This document shows, in pieces, positions 45,775-56,020 of a stretch of 64,000 nucleotides of DNA (the first letter of the stretch is position 1; every line of letters begins with the position of its first letter). The notes under the pieces are model-generated. The model searched no databases. It had not been told where the DNA came from and worked only from the letters and a program-made list of their open reading frames with translations. Origin of the DNA: Amanita rubescens (Eukaryota > Basidiomycota > Agaricomycetes > Agaricales > Amanitaceae); contig WION01000095.1 in assembly GCA_015039365.1 (NCBI GenBank), positions 1-64,000 of the forward strand. The letters are read 5' to 3'. A program made the position numbers and the translations under genes.

Positions 45775-47278
45775 GCATCAGCAATCTTGGGTTTTGCTAT
45801 GGAGCATTACATAACATTCCATAGTGTTGTAATGCTTGTAACATGGGTCTATTATTTTATAATGCTCTGTAATGTTGATCATCTTCCCTGTAATGTTCCA
45901 TAGCACTCCATAACATACTAGTCCACAACTGGTCAATCCATAAAATATATCCACCACCACTACTTATTCCTCCCTTTTCAGTAATGTTCATATTTGTATA
46001 TTTGTATAGAATCAGTTCAAGTACCAGTACACATGATTTGATTGGCTAAGAAATATTTGCACTCTGACAGAATTGAACCCTCAGCCTCACACAGTCACAC
46101 AAGCTAAGCTATGCTATCTATGATATAACCACTACACTATAATTGCATTTCTAGTGTGCTCACAACTTACTACTTAGGTACCTCCCTGCCCCTCATATCC
46201 TCCCTGCCTCCCTACCCCTCATCCCCTCCCTGCCCCTCATCTGCCTCCCTGCCCCTCATCCCTTCCCTGCCCCTCATCTCCCTCCCTGCCCCTCATCCCC
46301 TCCCCCCTGCCTCCCTACCCCTCATCCCCTCCCTGCCTCTCTGCCCCTCATCTGCCTCCCTGCCCCTCATCCCCTCTCTGCCTCTCTGCCCCTCATCTGC
46401 ATTCCTGCCCCTCATCCCCTCCCTGCCTCCCTACCCCTCATCCCCTCCTTGCCTCTCTGCCCCTCATCTGCCTCCCTGCCCCTCATCCCCTCTCTGCCTC
46501 TCTGCCCCTCATCTGCCTTCCTGCCCCTCATCCCCTCCCTGCCTCCCTACCCCTCATCCCCTCCTTGCCTCTCTGCCCTTCATCTGCCCCCTGCCCCTCA
46601 TCCCCTACCTCCCTCCCTGCCTCCCTACCCCTCATCCCCTCCCTGCCTCCCTACCCCTCATCCCCTCCCTGCCCCCCTACCCCTCATCTCCTCCCTGCCT
46701 CACTACCCCTCATCTCCTCCCTGCCTCTCTGCCCCCCATCTGCCCCCCTGCCTCTCATCCCCTGCCTGCATCCCTGCTCCTCATCCCCTGCCTGCATCCC
46801 TACCCCTCATCCCCTGCATCCCTACCCCTCATCCCCTGCCTGCCTCCCTACTACCCCCCTCATCCCCTGCCTCCCTACTACCCCCCTCATCCCCTCCCTG
46901 CCTCCCTGCCTCAGCCCTGCCTCTCTACCCCCTCATCCCTAGTACCCCCTCATCCTCTCCCTGTTCCCCTCATCCCCTCACCCCCTCATTTCCCACTCCC
47001 TGCTCCCCTCATCCCATCCCTGCTTCCATCTCCCCTCATCCCTGCTCTCTCTCCCACCATATTCTGTATTTTTTATGGGAACAGAGTGCAACTACTAAGT
47101 AGTGTTACAGAGCACTCCAGAAAGTACCCAGAATTATGAAGCATTACAAACAATTACAAAACAGCAGACATATTACAGCACATTACAAACAATTACAAAA
47201 CAGCAGATATATTACAACATATTACAAACAATTACAAAAAACTGGACTTATTACAACCAAACACAGGGTTTACTGATG
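45775..47278. mobile_element. 1.5 kb non-autonomous TIR element with internal minisatellite
   Basis: Comparison with the unbroken site before ABH-c (CACAACCCTGCC at 30580-30591) shows 1.5 kb inserted here. Its ends are CATCAGCAATCTTGGG on the left and, read inward from the right, CATCAGTAAACCCTG, which are short imperfect terminal inverted repeats. AA on both sides may be the target duplication. Sub-terminal TGTAATG motifs on the left are mirrored by ATTACAAAC repeats on the right (47130-47250). No transposase is encoded. Confidence 0.6.
46181..47055 (+). repeat. Polypyrimidine minisatellite (CCTGCCCCTCATCCC-type units)
   Basis: About 870 bp of nearly pure C/T is made of interleaved 15-24 bp units such as CTCCCTGCCCCTCATC. 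It sustains long open frames in all three plus frames because of the repeat. A homopyrimidine-homopurine run this long can form triplex (H-DNA) structure. Confidence 0.85.
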
Positions 47279-47301
47279 AACCCTGCCATTCTTTCACCAT
47301 T

Positions 47302-48310
47302 ATGTCCACTCCATACACCCCAAGTTGCGAATACGTCGCGTCTGCGGACGGAACCCGCATATACTCAGAGGCACTGGGAGACCCCACGAAGCCTTGCATC
47401 GTCTTCATCCATGGGTTTCAATTGAGCTCTGTGGCCTTTGACCCTATCTTCAACGATCCTAAATGGACTGATCAATTGTACTTGGTTCGTCGATTTAGCC
47501 ACTGCATTGGCATCAAGCATTAACTAACGATAGATCCGTTACAATACGCGAGGGCATGGAAGAAGCGACAAGCCCATCGATGACGTATTCTGGACATCAA
47601 ATCGCCTAGCGGAAGATTTTAACGCTGTCATTCAAAAATACAACGTAGTTCGACCATACGTCGCGGGATGGTGAGTTTACCCGGCGTCCAAGGCCTGAAC
47701 CGTCGCTGACGAAATAACCATAGGAGCCTTGGAGGTCTGTATTTATAACTTTTCCAAGTTCCATTTCTGATTTTCTTCAGCAACGCACATTGCCGACGTC
47801 CTGTCCTTTCACTCCCCTTCGTATTTAAGTGGAACCATAAACATAAACGGAACCCCGCTTACTGGGCCCCTCTTCGCTGACTGGATCACATCGGTAGTAC
47901 ACGAATATCTTGATCCCCTGCTCCAGAGTACCGACGTCGATGCTTACCAAAAAGGCGCTTTACACTTCCTCGAGGTATGCGCTGAAGACCTCCCTTATTA
48001 CCTGCGTCAAAGATTACTCGGTGATATCGTTATTCAACCTCGCGATGTAACCAAACACCTAGTGACGAGGCACCAAGATGAGACCGGCCTACTCAATGCA
48101 GCCTATGATCCGGATCTGCCAAAGTTATTGTTACTCTGTGAGAAAGACAGATTGATCAATAACGAAGGAGTAAGGAAGTATGTAGAGAATTGGAAGAACT
48201 GCAAAACGATCGTTTTGCCAAAGGCGGATCATACCCCGTGGATCGGACATCCCGAGCTGTTCAGAGAGGCCATGTTGAGCTGGATTAACGAGATAACAAG
48301 GGTTTTATAA
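47302..48310 (+). CDS. ABH-d: alpha/beta hydrolase, intact ORF but promoter separated
   Basis: Exons 47302-47484, 47534-47670, 47724-47734 and 47781-48310 give 286 residues, the same exon lengths as ABH-b. Motifs: FIHGFQLSS, NTRGHGRSDKP, nucleophile elbow GWSLGATH (microexon GAGCCTTGGAG), CEKDRLINNEG, KADHTPWIGHPE. All triad positions are kept. Only 23 nt separate the upstream TIR element from the ATG, so transcription would need a start inside the transposon. Confidence 0.8.
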
Positions 48311-49415
48311 ATATTTCCTCTTGTATACATTCGGGATATTTATAACGTTTGAGGGAAATAAGGTGGTCATGAGTGCTTCGACAACCGTCCAACAAGTCCT
48401 CTCCCACATTTCATTGGGATCACTGAGCGCATGAAACAGGAGCCAAATTCTGCCTCGCTCCTCCTCATTTTCCTTCCAGACCGCCCAACCATTTGCAGAT
48501 ACCGCACCTGCACTATCGACCCAAAGTACCAATCAAGCCTATCATCCGTTGAAATCATGGTATCCGCACAGGAGAGAAGTGGGATGGTCGCGTTACGAGA
48601 TTGGCATCATTGACGCAACGAGTGACTAGTGACGTGGTAAAGATGCTCGCTAGCATTAGAGTTGGAAGGAGAGCCAAGTCGTCCCTGAGCGCGGAAAAGT
48701 TTTGTGAATCCCGGCAGAGCTGGCCATGAACGCCGAGCCCCTCATCGGTACCTTCCTTCACTCTCCTAGCTAATGGTTTATCGCAAGCCTTCTTTGTGAG
48801 AGCGTGGCGTGCGCTGTACTCACCCGAGTACGTGCTTGACCTTGATTTACTCTGATGCGTTGGGATGACTTGAACGCCTACCAATCTCCACTTCAGCGTT
48901 AAACTAGTACAAAGGCAATCATCGTACGGTACCTTCGGTCTGTGCCTTCCTTTTCGGGAATGCACCGCTATCCGGTCTTTTTGACCTTTTGATCGTATCG
49001 CACGTTCTCCCACTCGAATTCATGTGCGTTACTCGCTGTATATCAAGTTACCGGTCTGGCCGAACCTTAAGGAACAGAGAGGTACCGTCGTGAGGTTATT
49101 TTCATCCACAAAAAATAGAGCGACGAGCAGAGTAGCAGATAGATCAGATTCGCTGTGCGATCTTAGGCTGAAGAAGAGTGTGGTGAATGGCTGGAGGAGT
49201 TAAGGAAGCGGAGGTGGCGGGTGGATGACTTTCGAATCTCCCAAGTCAACCTGGCCAGGCACGTGCCGTTTTGTAGATGTGCAGTGCTGAACCGCATTAA
49301 GCGAATGTTTGTGCATATTGATTACGGGTATTACTATTACGCTCGCTCGTACATACCACGGAGTGGTTAAAAGGCATGTTCCAAATTTCCCATTTCCCAT
49401 CCCTGTCTTTGCTGC
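48311..49415. other. Spacer between ABH-d and CTM8
   Basis: It corresponds to 31568-32597 in unit 1 with insertions and deletions. No conserved frame is seen. Confidence 0.4.
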
Positions 49416-50211
49416 ATGGAAAACATCTTCTCTCCCTCTCCGACTGTCCATCGAGTCAGTCTCATTCTTTTGCATATTCGTGACCGTATTATCAAACTAA
49501 CTGCGACATTCATTCCAGAATGCGTCTTTTCATCTGTGTACAAGGGCCATCGAAGGATTAATTCGCGCCATATCAGGAGCAAACGTCATCCATTCAGACC
49601 GTGCTTTCCAAGACCTTGTAAAAGTTCTTGAACGAGCATCAGTGTCTGTAGCATCACTCAACACAGCCCCACACGGATGCCAATTTTGCGCCCTAGCTCC
49701 TAGAATTGTTCGGTGAGAAAGTTCCTGGCATCATTGATGGCAGGGTTTATGGTTTCTGACGCCGCAGTAGTACAGCATTGCAGACAATATACAGACGAAA
49801 CTTGAAATGAAAGACGATGTCCTCCGGGCGATATATCAGCTTACAGCCTTCCGGGACTGGGAACACCTCTCGAACGACTGCAGCGAGCTAAAAGAACTGT
49901 TGCAGGTGAGCGCATGCATTTAGCACTTAATCAGGATGAACTGAGTACACGCGTGATCAATCCAGTCAATCATTAATACCGATGTGACCAACGCCTCGAA
50001 CACATCCAACTCCCGTCTTAGCGCAAGGGTACTTGATGGGGCTCATAATCTCCGGATCGACGGGGCAAAAATCACCACCATTGGTGGGAATTCTATTCGA
50101 GATTCATCGTCCAACGTCTCCGTTGTCATAAAGCAAGAGTCAGGTATCGGCTTTCGGGGCGCATTGATTTTGATGTTATTAGCATTCCTGTTCTTTTGTC
50201 TGTTATGCTGA
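49416..50211 (+). CDS. CTM8: tail-anchored cysteine-signature protein, intact
   Basis: Exons are 49416-49454 (MENIFSPSPTVHR), 49519-49712, 49776-49905 and 49966-50211, giving 202 residues. Exon 2 has SFHLCTRAIEGLI and GCQFCALAPRIVR. Exon 4 has GAHNLRIDGAKITTIGGN and tail ALILMLLAFLFFCLLC. It is the sister of CTM5. Exon 3 is almost unchanged between the two, suggesting constraint or very recent duplication. Confidence 0.66.
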
Positions 50212-50280
50212 AACGATGGGTCGGTCTTTTGGCTTTGTATGCATCGAGTGAGAAAAGGGCATGTCTCGTCCACGAGTGTG

Positions 50281-50510
50281 AATCTAATAACGTCGGGCCG
50301 GGGCCCCGCCTGCTTTAGAACCCTTCCACGAGAACTCCAGCAAACTCGCCCTCCCCGTTGGGCGCAGGTGTGCTTGACGGGGCCCGTGACCTCCGGATTG
50401 AAAGCGAAAATAATATCACCAATGGCGGCTCTTCCAACTTGATTGTTTTTATAAAACAGGAAGAGTCGGGTAATGTGAACACAATACGCACATATCCTAT
50501 AGTAGAATGA
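50281..50510 (+). pseudogene. CTM fragment (last exon only)
   Basis: The pieces SPSPLGAGVLDGARDLRIES, NNITNGGSSNLIVFIKQEE are recognisable. The membrane tail is missing and there are no upstream exons. Confidence 0.6.
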
Positions 50511-50820
50511 AGCACATTTGATTGGAAATGGTGACATTATGCGTGCACGCTTAAGCGCCCAAGTGCCAGATAACTCGTGTAAATCATGACGTGATTGCGG
50601 GTACATGTCATTTTCCAAATTAACGAGCGCCTGTTGTGATAAGGATCAGGCTCACAGCGCCTGGCGGAGTATACATTATTTAGCACGCCATCGCCAAGTT
50701 TGATCGGCAGATCATATTACACGTGTCCCAAAATGCGCCCGCGAGGTACCACGATGGCGGAGGGTTGAAGACTTCTTCACTCGTACGGTTCAGATAGATC
50801 GAACAGAATCCGCACTCAAA

Positions 50821-51493
50821 ATGCCCATGGAGTAAGTCTCTCTACAGTGCAACTAACCAGTGTCTGAACTATTCATCCATTGGCAGAACGCGACCCACGG
50901 CAATCTGTCTTTTTTGCGCTAGTTCCATCGAAAAGCTGCACAGGGCCATTGATTCAGACCTCTTCAACACATTCCAGGATGAGTCGACCGCTGAGACGCG
51001 CATTATCCTTAACATCACTCAGCAGCGCCCCAATCGGGCAAGCGTGCTTCTTCTGTCCAGTAACCCCCAAGATCGTCAGGTAAGATCATTATCATTGTGA
51101 GCTATTAGCGTTTGATTTGTCAATTTAGCATTTTGGACAGCTATGATTGCATGCGCGAGTTGGAACAGCAAGTAGATCAGCTCAGATCCAACCGCGAGGC
51201 AATAATGGGAGACCTCTCGAGCTACTGTGACCTACTAAGGGAGGAGCTGCAGGTGAGTAAACATGGCTAGCCCAGAATTGGGACGATTTGAATTGAGTTC
51301 ACATGTCAATCTAGTCAATCCTGGACGTCTGTGAGACTACTGGGCCGGTAACAAATCCTCCCTCCCCCCCATTAAACGCAGGTAGTATACTTAATGGAGC
51401 TGTCGGTATCAGGATCGAATGGGGGAATATCATCAATTTTTCTGGCACCTCCAATTCCATATACCAAGGGTCGGGTATAGGCGTTCGCACTTA
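50821..51493 (+). pseudogene. CTM9: degenerate copy with CLFC...CFFC cysteine pairs
   Basis: Exon 1 (MPME) splices to TRPTAICLFCASSIEKLH. After a frame change near 50985-50995 it continues RRALSLTSLSSA and ACFFCPVTPKIVR. A third exon reads DCMRELEQQVDQLRSNRE. The last exon has LNAGSILNGAVGIRIEWGNI but stops before a hydrophobic tail. It shows, with CTM10, the form of the signature that has two full CxxC pairs. Confidence 0.6.
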
Positions 51494-52704
51494 GTATTGG
51501 CTTCAAGTTTGTTTTTGCTAGCAGTACTGCTTCGCATATTGACACAGGAACGTCGACTCGTCAATTACCATCATCTATGATATCAGCCTTCTTGCCAAGC
51601 CTCTTGTTTGTTCCTCTGCGAGCGATGGATCTTGTTATCCTATTGCTCTATTTAACAAGGTAGGCAAGAGTATAGATTCGTTAGTTTTTTGTCTTAAATG
51701 TTGCGTTCTGTCATTCTGAAATGACGCGACCCGACTAAAATAATGTCTTCCAGCGACATCCCACCCTGAAATGCGAGCTGATCACAGCAGAAAAAAGCAC
51801 CCCGTCTATGCGCCCAGCGGCACACGCTTGCATCTGCGTTAGAGATTCTCGTCAGTTAGAAGACCATTATGGCCAGGCCCTTCAAGGAGGAATTAGGCAC
51901 CATTTCGTTCAAAACGGAATACTCAAGTACTACAAATCTGATCTTGCGTCACCCTTTCCCTAATGGAAGTAGATGAACAATGATGGCCATCATCGAAATG
52001 AAAGGCACTTAAATAACCTGAAATGACGGTTGACGTCTTTTCTGATCAAGAATGGAGTTCTTATCATCAATAAGTGGAACGCGCACGAGATTGCCATGAG
52101 GACCCAAACGTAGTATATATCCATTATTCACTTCGCCGCACCATTGTGCGCACCACCATTCACAGGAGCTTAAAAGCAGCCGAAAGGTTGTCATCTGGGT
52201 GGTCAGGCTTCATGTGCTCGGTACTTTCCAAAGTAGGATAGTAGGATCTGCAGAGCTTCCTTTGTTTCGAACCGTAGTTGCCCTTTCGTGACCAGGACGT
52301 GCCACTAGACCGGATCCGGATCAGCGCCGTCCCGATCGTGATTTTCTCTATAACAGCGTGCGTCATAAACCGAGTGTGTATTTGAGATCCCTTGTTCGGT
52401 GAGATTATATTGGACAGCTTCAACGGGCTGAAAGTTTCGCTCTGGGCGGCATAGTAGACAGTGATCCAAACACATAATGAGGGTGGTGTATGTACTGGCC
52501 TGGACTAACATATCGATGAGCCACGCGGAGAATTAAATTAGATGCGTGGTAAATGATGCATGATGTTGTGGCTGAAGCCTTCAACGCCGACGATGGAGGC
52601 GGAGAATTAAATTAGGTATGTGGGAATCGGCTTGCTCATAAATGTCCTGTCCACCCAGTCAGAACCCTTTACCCTTATCATCACTTCACAAAAACTCTTT
52701 ACTC
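51494..52704. other. Spacer without a supported gene
   Basis: Only short frames are present on both strands. The last 60 nt hold the CTM10 promoter and leader. Confidence 0.35.
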
Positions 52705-53450
52705 ATGTCCACCGCAGAGTGAGCGTTCTTTCGGCGAGCATGTACCCATATCAAACTAACTGCTGCCTCTGAGTCAATCCAGAACACCTCTAATCGTCTG
52801 TCGTCTATGCAAAAGTGTCATGGAAGAATTGCTTCGCACCGTCAAAGAGTCACGTACAGAAGTCTCCCACTCGGACACATCCCAAGATCTTGTCAGGCTG
52901 CTTGAACGAGCACTATCCATGCCATCACGCAGCAGCGCTTCAACTACATGCCGCTGTTGTTCGTTGGCTCCCATGATTATCGAGTAAGACTATCGTTTCT
53001 GAGGGGGAGCGCCTCTGACATGCCAACTGCAGCATTGCGGACTGGATACAGCCCAAGTACAATCGCACGTTGGAAGAGCGACTCCTTGATTGGATACGCC
53101 AGCTGAGAGCTACGCGCCGGGAATCCATAGAAGATCTTCCAAACAACTGTCTCTTGCTAAAAGAGCAGCTGCAGGTAAGGACACATGTCTAGTTCACGAT
53201 CGGCATTACTTAAGGTCAACCCTAGTTAATCATGGATGTCCAAGGAAGTAAAACAACGGACGCACCTTCCTCATCAACGAGCGCAGGCATGCTTGGTGGT
53301 GCTCACGATCTGAGAATCGATGGAGGAAATATCACCAACGTAGCCGGCTCTTCCAACTTGTTGGTTTTTGTAAAGCAGGAGCCGGGTATAGGAATTCGTA
53401 ATGCGTTGGTCTTGTTGTTGGTAGCGTTTCTGGTCTTCTGTCTGTTATGA
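52705..53450 (+). CDS. CTM10: best-preserved CTM protein (CxxC...CxxC, NITNVAGS motif, C-terminal TM)
   Basis: Exons are about 52705-52718, 52783-52983, 53033-53174 and 53226-53450, giving 193 residues. Exon 2 reads TPLIVCRLCKSVMEELLRT...TTCRCCSLAPMIIE, two CxxC pairs about 50 residues apart, like a zinc-ribbon or treble-clef site. Exon 3 (DIADWIQPKYNRTLEERLL...) is predicted helical and charged. Exon 4 has a Ser-rich linker, GAHDLRIDGGNITNVAGS, then NLLVFVKQEPGIGIRN and a 16-residue hydrophobic end ALVLLLVAFLVFCLL. No signal peptide is present, so a tail-anchored type II topology with the rest cytosolic is inferred. I do not recognise the family by name. Confidence 0.7.
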
Positions 53451-54660
53451 AACTGCGTATTTTATTTTAACTTTGTATCTGACGGCTGGCCGGCTTTGTG
53501 CTTGTGGTAAGCGAGAGCTACCATGACGCGACACGGTGGTGCGGGGATCGCTTGGTCAGCGTGGACAGCGACCCTCCCCTCCAAAGGCAGCGTATACCAC
53601 GACGCTATTGTTTCATGGGATACGCCGATTGGTCAAAGCAGCAGCCTACCGGCCGGGGCAGCCAATGGACTCAGCGCGAAGGGGAGGTGCATACCGCTAG
53701 GTATTGGCGCGTTAGCCGAGGCAGGAACGAGAAGAGTTTACCCACCCGGGGAATACCCCCACATGTCCCACTATTCTGCCACTTGCCGCATCAATTTTTC
53801 CTTGTGGCTCACTCCATCGTTACCTGGGGCAGAGGGGACGTGCGTCCAGGGTCGAAGGGATGAGGACACGGGTGGCGTGACGGCGGGGAACGGGAGTGAC
53901 CGCCGTGTCACGCTCCAACCCAGCCATCGCTGCATCTCAAAAGACTGCCCCTCCCGTTCGATTACTACCTCACTCACGACGAGAGCAAGTACCAATATTG
54001 CCATCTCACCGCGCCATAATCAAGTACGATTTTTTTGCCAATTCTTTTATTCGTTCCCCGGCGAACGATCTTGTCCTTCTATCCTCATTTCTCGTGGCAA
54101 GGGTATAGTTGATTCGCTGGTTTTACGTCTTAATGTATTCTGATCCGCGTCTAGCAAGACTCTTTGCTCTTTGCCAGGTGAACTTGCCGCATCAAGAGCG
54201 AGTGCGCGTACGGCGTTACATCCTAGCACAGAAAGGTCAGTGCAGTCCTTTTCTCGCGTCGCAACATGCCCCCCAACTTCGACGACGCTCTACCCCCCCC
54301 CCCCCCCCCCAGCCGAGTTTACGGATCAACTCTTACAGCACCACAATTCGTTGGTTGAATTACAAATCCTCAGCGGCGAATTACGAGAACACCATGGCGG
54401 GGATTGGAATTGCTCAGTTCGAGAGCGCCGATAAGTATGGCGAGCTTACGCGCCTCGCTCCTACTGTAAGTTTCACGTGTCGTGTCATTTCCTTACTCGT
54501 ATTAAAATTTCCTTGTCCTGCATTTTTACGCGTCTAAAGACTTAACGGATTGGAAAGATTATTTGTCGCAAACTGAATATTGTGGACCAACGAACAACGA
54601 GTTATTCACCTACTGTCCGGCTACGCATGTGAGGAAAAAAAAGAACAAGGAACTATTTTT
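53451..54660. other. Boundary region of the array, no convincing gene
   Basis: A 206-codon frame at 53523-54143 has no recognisable domain. At 54267-54434 a frame starting MPPNFDDALP with a run of Pro (an 18-nt C tract near 54293-54310) continues AEFTDQLLQHHNSLVELQIL, possibly a remnant of a helical protein. Neither has partner exons I can support. Confidence 0.3.
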
Positions 54661-54843
54661 GAACGGTACCTCACAGCAAACGATTCAGCTGGCTATCATC
54701 ATGATAGGCGCGATTTACGGTGTACTGGTGTTTATCATGTGACGCAAATGGGACATGATTGGTTGGATGCTGTTCTACATCATCGCCATCCCGGCGTTCT
54801 CCTTCTTGCTTCCAATCTACTCGTTCTGGAAGATGGACGACTA
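54661..54843 (+). pseudogene. Relic of the chitin synthase gene (duplicated segment of 20068-20253)
   Basis: This segment matches the transmembrane-coding part of the chitin synthase at 20068-20253 closely by eye (GCTATCATCATGATAGGCGC, GGACATGATTGGTTGGATGC and more). It has a six-base deletion and a CGA-to-TGA change that makes a stop. The similarity ends after GATGGACGAC. Confidence 0.85.
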
Positions 54844-56020
54844 ACCTAAACTAACCCTAGCACATGACAAACCCTGTGCTACCCCAGCCAGTCTCGCAGA
54901 TGACAAGACCCGCCTCCGCCTACTACAATCCAACCCGTCGTCCCCAGATCAAATCGTGTTTTCCAATAAATTCAAAACACCAGGACGGTCATTCTGCCTA
55001 GACATCGACCCCACCAGGAAGCTCTGGTCGGGGACGGGAGTATGCGGTTCCAGGCGAGGTCATGCAACTTGAAGGGTATTGCCCAGGTGGGCTGACGATG
55101 GGAAACCAAGCCTACCCCAACGCCTCTGCCCCCGCCTCAGCCATCTACTTCACCCACTCCAAATCCAAATCTAACTACGCGCTAAGCTGGCTCCCAGGCA
55201 AACGTCTCTCCTCCTGTTCCTTCCCCAACTCGGGCCAGTCAAATTCCTCCCCTTCCACAAGACGCGCCGCACCTGAAATCGAAAAAGTCAACCCTACTAG
55301 TCAAGTCGCGTCTCAGACTCCAGAGCGTGCTATTCACGCCGTTTTCACATGATTACGTGTACTTGAACGATACACCGGAAGAATTTGCGATGATACTTTG
55401 AGGGAAACGAGGCCGAATACGTATCTGTGTCGGAAATGGGGATGGGAGGGGTCCACGAACGCTGGGCCCGGGGGAGTAATTCTTCATGTACGCACGCCCC
55501 CCTCATACTTACATTCACGATGCCATTTCGTCGACAGTCCATTCCTTTTTTCATTTCGGTCGCTTATTGAAGAGTAGACATATTAAGGAGCTCCGGTCGG
55601 ATGGAATGTGATATGGTCGAAGCAACCGTTGTCTCTTTATCACTTACGTCTAGCTAATCAATTTGTGCGTGGGGCTTACATCAATCACTTCCGGAATCCT
55701 GCAGCAATCACGCTTAGCATCCCATTTTCAGCGGCTCACAAGAAAGTTCTTGTGCATCGTCGTCGGTTCGGCGAGGCTAACGTAGGAAGTTGTTATTTTA
55801 GCTCGAACGACGCCATTAATAGCCAATAAAAATGTTCACGGAAGTGCAATATTACTGTAAGATTACAGTGACCTTGTTTGCTAAGTATCCCAGCTCGAGA
55901 GAACGAATGTATAATTTACTCATTTTCATTTCTGTGGACTATATTTAATATAAGACTTGCGCCACTAGGAAACGCTCGCCGTACAATCAAAAACATCAGT
56001 GAAATTGTTCGTAGAAAAAG
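54844..56020. other. Unassigned region with coding-like fragments
   Basis: Plus-strand pieces such as FKTPGRSFCLDIDPTRKLWSG (about 54965-55030) and DYVYLNDTPEEFAMIL (about 55355-55400) look like fragments of a beta-propeller or similar protein, but they lie in different frames with a proline/serine-rich part between. I cannot build a gene. 55550-56020 appears non-coding. Confidence 0.25.

Larger units (their letters stand above)
33680..50250 (+). repeat. Tandem segmental duplication, unit 2 (CTM6-CTM7-[transposons]-ABH-d-CTM8)
   Basis: This is the second copy of the 27050-33560 block, split by the Copia element (37632-45764) and the TIR element (45775-47278). Removing both restores colinearity with unit 1 across the ABH promoter. 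Confidence 0.72.

Noticed and set aside
46156..47139. 327-codon and overlapping long open frames rich in Pro, Ser and Leu
   Set aside because: The same polypyrimidine minisatellite stays open in all three forward frames; there is no codon structure, start context or splice signals, so it is a repeat artefact.
53523..54143. 206-codon open frame after CTM10
   Set aside because: GC-rich chance frame with overlapping frames on both strands and no recognisable motif.
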